From JANNBN01 sp031430595 (GTDB lineage Bacteria > Actinomycetota > Acidimicrobiia > Acidimicrobiales > JANYDT01), in contig JANPBU010000014.1 of NCBI GenBank assembly GCA_031430595.1, positions 1 through 5,153 of the forward strand: a DNA stretch of 5,153 nt. The letters run 5' to 3'. Both the position numbers and the translations under genes were made by a program. Positions 1 through 5,153 of the stretch are shown here, piece by piece. Every line of letters begins with the position of its first letter. Within the stretch, counting starts at the first letter, position 1. Under the pieces are notes generated by a model. It was not told the origin of the DNA and did no database searches. It was given only the letters and a program-made list of their open reading frames with translations.

Positions 1-119
1 GCCTCGCGAACCGCAAAACACGAGCCCTATTCCATATGCTCCACAACGAACAGAACTACCTCACACAACCCGAACGCCAACAACAAAAAAACAACGAAAA
101 CCTACTCAAAACCGCTTGA
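1..119 (+). CDS. C-terminal fragment of a probable IS110-family transposase (5' end outside window)
   Basis: The reading frame starting at base 3 is open from the left edge to a TGA at 117-119, giving 38 residues. It begins LANRKTRALFHMLHNEQNYL and ends in a hydrophilic Gln/Asn/Lys-rich tail. The pattern of a short basic stretch, then LFHML, then a polar NEQNY followed by a basic tail resembles, from memory, the extreme C-terminus of actinobacterial IS110-family transposases (LFWHLLTREQDY-like). No catalytic residue is in the window, so this rests on a short tail alone. The minus strand here is broken by stops in the frames I read, and the plus-strand bases are strongly A/C-biased. If correct, the gene is a DEDD-type recombinase that moves its element without terminal inverted repeats. 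It converges on the esterase gene. Another kind of transposase, or an unrelated protein, remains possible. Confidence 0.45.
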   Translation, partial: LANRKTRALFHMLHNEQNYLTQPERQQQKNNENLLKTA

Positions 120-140
120 CAAAATCATAGGAACACCCCC
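114..140 (+). other. Candidate right-end region of the IS110-like element
   Basis: The transposase stop codon is embedded in GCTTGACAAAATCATAGGAA, followed by a run of C. From memory, many actinobacterial IS110 elements end shortly after a stop codon in a similar CTTGACA...CATAG context. IS110 elements lack obvious terminal inverted repeats, so the exact end cannot be fixed from one copy. This is a pointer, not a mapped boundary. Confidence 0.25.
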
Positions 141-341
141 CACGCTCTACCGTCGTTACCAACTTCAAGATTCCCCTGAGTCACGTCATCGACGTTTAAA
201 TGCCCAGTTCCGTCAAAATCAGTCGACAACAACGATGGTGCAGCGAGTTGAACCACCACAATATTGATAAGTGCACGTTAATAGCTAGGGCATATGGGGC
301 CAGTACGCGGTGGTGACGTGGATGTGGTCGTCGTCCCGGGC
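120..341. other. Non-coding gap between convergent genes
   Basis: No open frame with a credible start and ribosome binding site was found on either strand. The only local symmetry I saw is a small perfect hairpin at 183-195 (ACGTC, loop ATC, GACGT). It is not followed by a U-rich tract on either strand, so it is not a convincing terminator. ACCACC near 251 and GGTGGT near 311 could pair, but only across a loop of about 50 bases. The right end of the insertion element probably lies in the left part of this gap. Confidence 0.5.
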
Positions 342-2537
342 TCAGCGCACGGTGTAGCGGATGTCGGGAGCCGTGCTCACCTGAGGCGAGACGGAGTTGA
401 CAGGTGCGGAGTTCTCATCAAGCGCGCTAAGCGCTGGTCCCGGCCGGCTGTAGCCGCCGACGTCGACGATTAGATGTGTTGATGCCGATACGAACATGCA
501 CACCTTGCCGCCAACACCTACCTTCGAAATCACCATGTTCGGCACGACCACCCCACTCAGATAGTTCAGATTCGATGCCAGGGGCCGAGCCGAACCACAC
601 GGAAACACCGTGACGAAACCTGCACCGACCGGATCTGCGACAGTCACATTCAAAGCAACCGCCTCAGCCCCAGGTGCGACCCCACTACGACCACCAACCT
701 GTACCTCCAACACAGACCCAGCAGCACGCGAACCACCTCCCGCCAACAACCCGTCAACCGTCGCAGCGCCAGCACGCGTATCCACCAAACGGCCCGGCAC
801 CAACGCTGTGGAAGTTGGAACGTCGAACGTGTACGAGATGGGTCTGATCAATGGCAGTACGGTTCCGACAAGGTCTCCGGCTATCCGTCCGACGACGACA
901 TGTTGCGGCCATCGGTGCAGGGTGACGGCCGACCCCACGCCGATTGAGCCGATTAACACTTCTTGGCATTCCGGGTTTCGGTAATAAAGAGACACTGCTT
1001 GTGCCGTCTGGTTGTGTAGGAGCATCGACTCGGGCGCAAGCAGGCTCGTCGTCCCCGTCGGGTAGGAACAGGTCCCTTGTGCTTGGACCGGGAACTGGAG
1101 CGCGAGGTAGTCGGCGTCGCAGACGTCGCCGACTCCGTCGGCATCCACGTCGACCTGGTCAGGGTTTGATGAGGTAGGGCAGTTGTCGCCCGCACCCACG
1201 GAATCGTCGTCGTAGGAAAGCCGGAGTGTTTGCCGGACGGTGGCGATTTGCGCGCCTGAGGTCAGTCGTACCGTCAGGGGAAGGTCGCCTTCCGCTAAGG
1301 GTGCGACCATGGTGCAGGTTGGGGTGGTCGAGAAGCAGTCGACAATCCCGTCGCTCCCCACGTCCCAGGTGAACGAGGGAACCGGCGGTGTGCTGAACGA
1401 CGACTGGAGCGCAGTGAGAAAGACTTGTTCGCCGGGCCGGCCAGTCACTACCGGATCGACGGTCAGCCTTACTGGGAGGGGGCCGGTGGTGGAATCGCCG
1501 AGCACGCCGCTGAAATAGAAACTTTGTTGGGCCAGTAGGACCTTCTCGGCTGCGTGGCCGGCGGGATTTGGGTGATACCAGGTATCTTTCATGGCCGAGT
1601 CAGTTGGTTCCACGATCAGTCGATTCGGGTTTTTTCCGTTCGCCCAGGGCTCCCCGTTTTGGAACGCAGTTCGCACGTCTATGAAAACGGGTCGTGCGGA
1701 CGGGTAGCGAGCTGCGACGCGCGCGACCATCTCAGCCTGGCGGGTTGTGGCTAGGTCCTGTAGAGCACGGACGCGGCTTCCTATCGCTGTGAAGTTGAGT
1801 GTGTAGCCAGCCTCGACCAAGTACGGGTAGCCGAGGTAGAACGCTTTCTTGCCGCGCGAGGCGATCTCATGGAGAATTGCTTCGACGTCGTAGATCGTCG
1901 ACTGAAGATTTTGTTCCGCATACGCCAGATTGTTCGAGCAATCACTGAGTTTGCGGGAGATGGGAACAAAGCACTGTTTTACAATCTCGGCGAATCCAAG
2001 GTTATTGCCGCCGAACGTCAGCGTTACGTTCCCAGGACTACGTGGATTTCGAACCCACTCGACCTGCGCTGGGATATACGAGGTACAAGTCGTGTACCCC
2101 GAGTTGAAGGTCGCTGTGACCCGTTCTGTAGAGTCGGCACTGATGCGGCCACGGCAGTCAGCTTCGGTCAGCTGAGAATTGAAGCGAGCCAGCCGATTTT
2201 GGTGTTCGCTCCAGAAGTCGTTGGTGACCGCTCCGCTGCACGCACGGTTCCATACATCGGAGCGGTTGAAGTTGGTGTTAGTCGAGGCGGTCTCGAAGTC
2301 GCGTTTCAACAGTTCGACGAACTGCGCACGAGATCTCCAGCAGCCCGCCGGACCGTAGTGCTCGCCTGCTCCGTTCCCGGCGCTGTAACTGTCGCCGAGT
2401 ACAAGAAAATGTCGGTACGTCACTCCGGCCGAAGAGTAAGAACCACTCTGGCCGAGAGCCACATCGTGAGGTCCCATGGTCGCCATTGCAACTGCAATTA
2501 GGCCCCCAGCAAATAACCATCGCCCGCTTTTCCGCAC
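342..2537 (-). CDS. Secreted multidomain SGNH/GDSL-family esterase/lipase
   Basis: The product has 731 residues from the chosen GTG start. That start gives a good signal peptide (RKSGR, hydrophobic residues 7-21, likely cleavage after ALG near residue 29), an AGGGTGG ribosome binding site and a position downstream of the predicted promoter. The earlier in-frame GTG (2603) and ATG (2588) overlap that promoter and lack a Shine-Dalgarno. Block I is FLVLGDSYSAG with nucleophile Ser50. A block-II-like Gly102 lies in RACSGAV, block III is FGGNN (Gly176, Asn178), and block V is DTWYHPNPAGH with His322. The esterase domain covers about 40-345. Then come a PKD/Ig-like region (about 353-441, WDVGSDGIVD), a thrombospondin-3-like acidic stretch (443-476), a beta-rich segment (488-568) and a C-terminal domain (577-697). 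Fourteen cysteines suggest an extracytoplasmic, disulfide-bonded enzyme. It should hydrolyse ester bonds; the substrate is unknown. There is no LPXTG or C-terminal membrane anchor. Confidence 0.9.
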   Translation of the reverse strand: MRKSGRWLFAGGLIAVAMATMGPHDVALGQSGSYSSAGVTYRHFLVLGDSYSAGNGAGEHYGPAGCWRSRAQFVELLKRDFETASTNTNFNRSDVWNRACSGAVTNDFWSEHQNRLARFNSQLTEADCRGRISADSTERVTATFNSGYTTCTSYIPAQVEWVRNPRSPGNVTLTFGGNNLGFAEIVKQCFVPISRKLSDCSNNLAYAEQNLQSTIYDVEAILHEIASRGKKAFYLGYPYLVEAGYTLNFTAIGSRVRALQDLATTRQAEMVARVAARYPSARPVFIDVRTAFQNGEPWANGKNPNRLIVEPTDSAMKDTWYHPNPAGHAAEKVLLAQQSFYFSGVLGDSTTGPLPVRLTVDPVVTGRPGEQVFLTALQSSFSTPPVPSFTWDVGSDGIVDCFSTTPTCTMVAPLAEGDLPLTVRLTSGAQIATVRQTLRLSYDDDSVGAGDNCPTSSNPDQVDVDADGVGDVCDADYLALQFPVQAQGTCSYPTGTTSLLAPESMLLHNQTAQAVSLYYRNPECQEVLIGSIGVGSAVTLHRWPQHVVVGRIAGDLVGTVLPLIRPISYTFDVPTSTALVPGRLVDTRAGAATVDGLLAGGGSRAAGSVLEVQVGGRSGVAPGAEAVALNVTVADPVGAGFVTVFPCGSARPLASNLNYLSGVVVPNMVISKVGVGGKVCMFVSASTHLIVDVGGYSRPGPALSALDENSAPVNSVSPQVSTAPDIRYTVR

Positions 2538-2674
2538 TGCGCCACCCTGTTCTCGTGAGGCACCGGTATACGCGCCGGTGGAGAACATATACCAGGACCG
2601 CACGGACCTGCAAGCGCGGGTCGGGCGCCTTCGATCCAGTTCTTGTGGTTCTCGGTGCTGGCGTTCACACTCAA
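2498..2674 (-). CDS. Doubtful 58-codon leader ORF overlapping the esterase start
   Basis: A TTG codon at 2674-2672 lies seven bases after a strong Shine-Dalgarno, AGGGAGGT (2688-2681). The frame runs 58 codons to TAA at 2500-2498, starting (M)SVNASTENHKNWIEGARPA and containing a CGPGIC segment. It uses a different frame from the esterase and overlaps its start by 40 bases, so translation could in principle be coupled. Against it: the TTG start, a Pro/Gly-rich composition with no recognisable domain, and a proposed promoter inside the frame. I do not recognise a family. The Shine-Dalgarno may be chance or a relic. Confidence 0.2.
   Translation of the reverse strand: MSVNASTENHKNWIEGARPALAGPCGPGICSPPARIPVPHENRVAQCGKAGDGYLLGA
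2542..2548 (-). promoter_or_regulatory. Ribosome binding site supporting the GTG start of the esterase
   Basis: On the minus strand AGGGTGG lies four bases before the GTG at 2537-2535 (seven bases from AGGG). It is an imperfect Shine-Dalgarno but the best one near any candidate start. It also places translation right before the basic n-region of the signal peptide. Confidence 0.55.
2561..2580. repeat. Perfect 6+6 bp inverted repeat on the predicted transcription start of the esterase
   Basis: The sequence is CACCGG, eight-base spacer, CCGGTG, with smaller palindromes (ACCGGT, GTATAC) nested inside. It begins six bases downstream of the proposed -10 hexamer, so it covers the expected transcription start. 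It could be an operator for a dimeric repressor or a hairpin at the 5' end of the mRNA. The symmetry is seen directly; the role is inferred. Confidence 0.5.
2586..2613 (-). promoter_or_regulatory. Sigma70-like promoter with extended -10, upstream of the esterase
   Basis: On the minus strand TTGCAG (2613-2608) is separated by 16 bases from TATATG (2591-2586). The -10 is preceded by TGG, giving an extended -10 (TGn) element. Transcription would start near 2580-2578, about 42 bases before the GTG start codon. This supports that GTG over the two upstream in-frame starts, which lie inside the promoter. Confidence 0.5.
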
Positions 2675-2688
2675 CTACAAACCTCCCT

Positions 2689-2969
2689 GGCTCCCTTTAA
2701 TGCGCTCCGAATGACCGCTGAACCCACCGCATCGTGCCCGATATCTGCGGAATAATCGACGCTTTGGACTGCTCGATATCATGCGGTATGCCGGAGGCCT
2801 TGGGCCCGATAAAACCGTGAGGGGCCAACTTCCCGTTTCGGTTTCTTCAAGTCTTTCCGATCCGTTTCCTGCGGTCTCTCGTTTCTGGTCAGTGACCATG
2901 AGGACGATCGCTTCGAGTTGCTACTTACATCGCAAGTTCGGTCCGCAGTGTTGGGCCCGTGAGGGAAAT
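2689..2969. other. Intergenic region between the small membrane protein gene and the esterase
   Basis: No convincing gene was found. The open frames here are low-complexity and lack ribosome binding sites. A 132-codon plus-strand frame starting at 2781 has no Shine-Dalgarno and runs antisense through the small membrane protein gene. The region holds one imperfect hairpin (2800-2828), a short GGTC-AGT-GACC hairpin near 2887, and a nine-base direct repeat CCGTGAGGG near 2815 and 2957. No canonical terminator with a U run is visible. Confidence 0.45.
2800..2828. repeat. Imperfect inverted repeat (TTGGGCCC / GGGGCCAA)
   Basis: The arms at 2800-2807 and 2821-2828 can form about seven base pairs with one bulge around a loop of about 13-14 bases. 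No T-rich tract follows on either strand, so a classical intrinsic terminator is not supported. It could still end the upstream transcript in a high-GC host, where terminators often lack U runs, or it could be chance. Confidence 0.3.
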
Positions 2970-3146
2970 TCAATAGTGCCTGCGAAGCAATTTTACTGGT
3001 CTTATCAGCCGGATCGCGAGCATCGCTTTGGGTGCGAGGAGCCAAGCGAGTGTCAAAATGGCTGCTGTCAGTACCGCTTCAACTACTCGAAGTATCAGCC
3101 ACATCATGAAAGCGGCGAGGCGGGCCAGTTTTACAAAAGTGTTCAT
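2970..3146 (-). CDS. Small basic membrane protein, 58 residues, unknown function
   Basis: The ATG at 3146-3144 is preceded by GGAG with a six-base spacer. The frame runs 58 codons to TGA. The protein starts MNTFVKLARLAAFMMWLILR. It has a hydrophobic stretch from about residue 10 to 19, then a clear membrane segment at about 21-38 (VVEAVLTAAILTLAWLLA, one acidic residue at 23). The tail is basic (Arg46, Arg49, Lys52, Arg55, Arg56, His57). This fits a single-pass inner-membrane protein, or a short hairpin, with a positively charged cytoplasmic end. It lies 124 bases downstream of the coupling-protein gene in the same orientation, so it may be a small accessory of the conjugation system. A hydrophobic toxin-like peptide is an alternative. 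I do not recognise the family. The good ribosome binding site and the coherent hydrophobicity argue that it is real. Confidence 0.65.
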   Translation of the reverse strand: MNTFVKLARLAAFMMWLILRVVEAVLTAAILTLAWLLAPKAMLAIRLIRPVKLLRRHY

Positions 3147-3270
3147 GGTTTACTCCAGTGCGTTGGGTCTGGAGGATGAGCTTGTTGGCCGCTCAACGAG
3201 GCATGGCTAACGATACCGCTCGACGACGACCCTTAAATCAAGAGACGCTGTGTCGTTGTAGAGCGAGTTC
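3147..3270. other. Spacer between coupling-protein gene and small membrane protein gene
   Basis: Apart from the Shine-Dalgarno, I see no clear promoter or terminator. A TTGATT (minus strand, near 3240) with TATCGT would need a 20-base spacer, which is too long for a confident promoter. Cotranscription with the coupling-protein gene is therefore possible but not shown. Confidence 0.35.
3153..3157 (-). promoter_or_regulatory. Shine-Dalgarno of the small membrane protein gene
   Basis: The minus strand reads TGGAG, then TAAACC, then ATG. The motif and the six-base spacing are near ideal and are the main support for this short gene. Confidence 0.6.
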
Positions 3271-5153
3271 CTACCCAGCGTGTTTGTGTAGGCGTGCGGC
3301 GAGGCGTCGACCGTCGAGGATGCCGCTGGCTTCGAGCGGGTCGGGGGCTTGACCGTTGGCTCGAAGTTGGAGGTTGCGGACTTTCCAGTAGCGGCGGGTG
3401 TGGAGGTGGATGGGTTGTAGGGTGCCGTGGATGCAGAGGGCGTCGCCTGGCCGGATTTGGCGGAGTAGTTCTGGTGGGACGAGTGCTGTTGCGACGGCGG
3501 TGAGCGATTCGCTGTTTCGTCCGTTGCTGTGGGCTCGGTCGATTGATCGTGATCGTGTTTGGACTTCGTGGTTGCCGGTGAGTTGCGATGCGGTGGTTCC
3601 GCTGAGTCCGTCGCTGATTCCTCCGAAGAAGATTTTGGTGAGGTGGTTTGTGAACAGGGTTGGTGCTTGGTCTCGGTATCGGTGTTCGATTTGGGCGAGG
3701 GACTGCCAGAAGGTCATGAGCGTGATCCCGACTGATGCGCAGGTTGTCGAGATTTGCGGGAGCCATGAGGCGGCGGTGTTCCCGGCTTCGTCGAGTACGA
3801 GTAACAGGTTCGGTATTGCAGTATTCGTGCGGTTACGTTTCTCGTAGGCAGCATCGGTAAGCGCGCTGATGAGTCCACCGAACACGACGGCGAATCTTGC
3901 GGCGTCTTTGGGGTGTTCTGGCATGCAAACGTACAGCGTGTTTCGCCCTGTGCTGGTCCCGAGGCTGTCGGCGTAGAGCCATTCGAGATTGATGGTTGTT
4001 TCGAGTGAAGCATTCCGGGCGATGCGGGTGTCTTCCCACGGGGCGAACAGGGTTTGGGTTGATGCGTAGATACCGGAGCGGGTTTCGTCGGCGTCTTCCC
4101 AGATCCCTTCGATGATTGAGATTGCGAGTTCGCAATCATCTGTGTGCATAGGGTCGTTCATGGCGGTGTTGAGGATGTCGGTAATGGCGTCGGTGCCTGG
4201 TGTGGTGTTGTCGGGATTGTGACCGAGGCTGGTCCACAGCACAACGTCACGCATTGATCGGCGGTCAAGTGCTGCTGCGTAGAGGGTGACCCATGCGAGG
4301 CGGTGGGCGTGGTTGGCCCAGAAGTCGTTGTTCCGGACGCTTGAATCGATTGGTGCCGCGTCGAGGAGTTGTGACGCGACTTGTTGGGCGCCGACGGCGG
4401 TTCTGGCGGTGTGCAACGGTGACCATCCAACAAGTTCGGCGTCACCCCGGACATGGTCTTCGATGACTCCGAGCGGATCAAAAATTGCTACGGTTCCAAG
4501 CTGGCTTCGACGCAAGAACGTCGCTGCGAGGAGATCGGTTTTGACGGATGACGCGATCACGGGTCCCCAGTCGTGTTCGAGGATCGCACCGATTGCGATG
4601 ACGGTCTTTCCTGATCGGGCCGGTCCGACGACGAGTACGCCTCCTCGGTCACCGGTACGTTCACGTATCTTTTTTGGTGTCAGTGAAGCTCGGTCTTCGG
4701 TGGCGATGAGTTTGCCGCACGCCCGACCAAGAATGGTTCGTCCGGCGGTTGGTCCTTTGATGATGAGTGGTTCGAGGTCTTTGCGGGTGGCTTCGCGTGA
4801 CCATGCTGGCGCCCCGAATCGTGGTTTGCGATCCTGCCCGACATCACCTGTTGTTCGAAACGCGCGGAAGATCGCAAGTACACAGAGCAGTATCGTGATC
4901 CATGTGACGGCGGTGCACGTCCAGAAAGGGATTGGGCCGGTGAGGTTCGGTGTCCATTTTCCGGGTGGCCATGCCATGGCTGGGTTTCTGAGGTGGTGTG
5001 GGAGTTTTGACACGAATGTGAAGACGGTGTCGATTGGCATGTGGCCGAGTGGTTGATGGTGGACGATGAGTGCTGCGGCTTGTGCTCCGAGGTAGAGGCC
5101 ACCGACAAGGCTCGCTGCGATTGTGAGCAAGGCGAGGATTGCACCGGACGGGT
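3271..5153 (-). CDS. VirD4/TraG-type conjugative coupling ATPase (N-terminus outside window)
   Basis: The frame is open from the right edge to TAG at 3273-3271. No start codon with a ribosome binding site is seen: a TTG at 5130 has none and interrupts a hydrophobic segment, so the gene continues upstream. Counting from that TTG codon, hydrophobic segments lie up to about residue 23 and at about 68-90, the two-helix anchor typical of the family. Walker A is GPARSGKT (169-176) and Walker B is LLLVLDEAGN (442-451, Asp447-Glu448). A FWQSLAQIEHRY motif (474-485) matches the conserved Gln-containing region after Walker B in TraG/VirD4 proteins. FDPLG (217-221) and DFWANHAHRLAW (269-280) are also family-like. 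Such proteins form a membrane-bound hexamer that hands the relaxase-DNA complex to a type IV secretion channel. The C-terminus is intact. No relaxase or VirB4 gene is in the window. Confidence 0.88.
   Translation of the reverse strand, partial: PSGAILALLTIAASLVGGLYLGAQAAALIVHHQPLGHMPIDTVFTFVSKLPHHLRNPAMAWPPGKWTPNLTGPIPFWTCTAVTWITILLCVLAIFRAFRTTGDVGQDRKPRFGAPAWSREATRKDLEPLIIKGPTAGRTILGRACGKLIATEDRASLTPKKIRERTGDRGGVLVVGPARSGKTVIAIGAILEHDWGPVIASSVKTDLLAATFLRRSQLGTVAIFDPLGVIEDHVRGDAELVGWSPLHTARTAVGAQQVASQLLDAAPIDSSVRNNDFWANHAHRLAWVTLYAAALDRRSMRDVVLWTSLGHNPDNTTPGTDAITDILNTAMNDPMHTDDCELAISIIEGIWEDADETRSGIYASTQTLFAPWEDTRIARNASLETTINLEWLYADSLGTSTGRNTLYVCMPEHPKDAARFAVVFGGLISALTDAAYEKRNRTNTAIPNLLLVLDEAGNTAASWLPQISTTCASVGITLMTFWQSLAQIEHRYRDQAPTLFTNHLTKIFFGGISDGLSGTTASQLTGNHEVQTRSRSIDRAHSNGRNSESLTAVATALVPPELLRQIRPGDALCIHGTLQPIHLHTRRYWKVRNLQLRANGQAPDPLEASGILDGRRLAARLHKHAG

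Noticed and set aside
183..195. Small hairpin ACGTC-ATC-GACGT as a terminator
   Set aside because: Only five base pairs and no U tract on either strand; easily expected by chance.
1869..2501. 210-codon open frame on the plus strand
   Set aside because: It is antisense to the catalytic part of the esterase, whose SGNH blocks are clear on the other strand. No ribosome binding site or recognisable motif.
2538..2603. 22-residue N-terminal extension of the esterase from an upstream GTG
   Set aside because: It would put a polar stretch before the signal peptide, has no Shine-Dalgarno and overlaps the predicted -10 element. The GTG at 2537 explains the sequence better.
2675..2899. 74-codon minus-strand frame in the intergenic region
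   Set aside because: No ribosome binding site before its start and a low-complexity, Arg/Gly/Ser-rich product without recognisable features.
2781..3179. 132-codon plus-strand frame across the intergenic region
   Set aside because: No Shine-Dalgarno precedes the ATG, the composition is not protein-like, and it runs antisense through the small membrane protein gene, which has better support.
4286..5056. 256-codon open frame on the plus strand
   Set aside because: It is fully antisense to the coupling ATPase, whose Walker motifs are intact. The Ser/Arg/Pro-rich product has no domain. It is a shadow of high-GC codon usage.
5128..5130. TTG as the true start of the coupling protein
   Set aside because: The frame stays open to the edge with hydrophobic residues continuing upstream (PSGAILAL), and there is no ribosome binding site. 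The start most likely lies outside the window.

Overview
The window looks like a piece of a high-GC actinobacterial genome, most likely from the Acidimicrobiia (Ilumatobacter-like). The main pointer is the C-terminal domain of the large secreted protein. It has a PGRLVDTR opening, an ALNVTV core, a CMF strand and an LIVDVGGY ending, a pattern I associate from memory with extracellular proteins of that group. The taxonomic call is inference. No rRNA, tRNA or CRISPR array is visible.

Layout, left to right. (1) Positions 1-119, plus strand: the last 38 codons of a gene cut by the window edge. It resembles the C-terminus of an IS110-family transposase. (2) Positions 120-341: a non-coding gap between two convergent genes, with no convincing terminator. 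(3) Positions 342-2537, minus strand: a large exported SGNH/GDSL esterase-lipase. Behind the catalytic domain come a PKD/Ig-like region, a thrombospondin-type-3-like acidic Ca-binding stretch, a possible VHL-beta-like sandwich and the lineage-typical C-terminal domain. A sigma70-like promoter with an extended -10 and a 6+6 bp inverted repeat lying on the predicted transcription start sit directly upstream. (4) Positions 2538-2969: mostly non-coding, with an orphan strong Shine-Dalgarno, a doubtful leader ORF and an imperfect hairpin. (5) Positions 2970-3146, minus strand: a 58-residue membrane protein gene with a well placed Shine-Dalgarno. It is short enough to be missed by many gene finders. 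(6) Positions 3271-5153, minus strand: a VirD4/TraG-type conjugative coupling ATPase with Walker A and B motifs, open at its N-terminus to the window edge.

The three minus-strand genes read in the same direction. The coupling protein and the small membrane protein, 124 bp apart, may share a transcript and belong to a conjugative or integrative element whose relaxase and VirB4 genes would lie beyond the right edge. The esterase appears to have its own promoter. With a transposase tail at the left, this is best read as an accessory region: conjugation machinery with a secreted-enzyme cargo gene. I found no complete new system. The most under-described items are the small membrane protein, the tail architecture of the esterase, and its promoter/operator.
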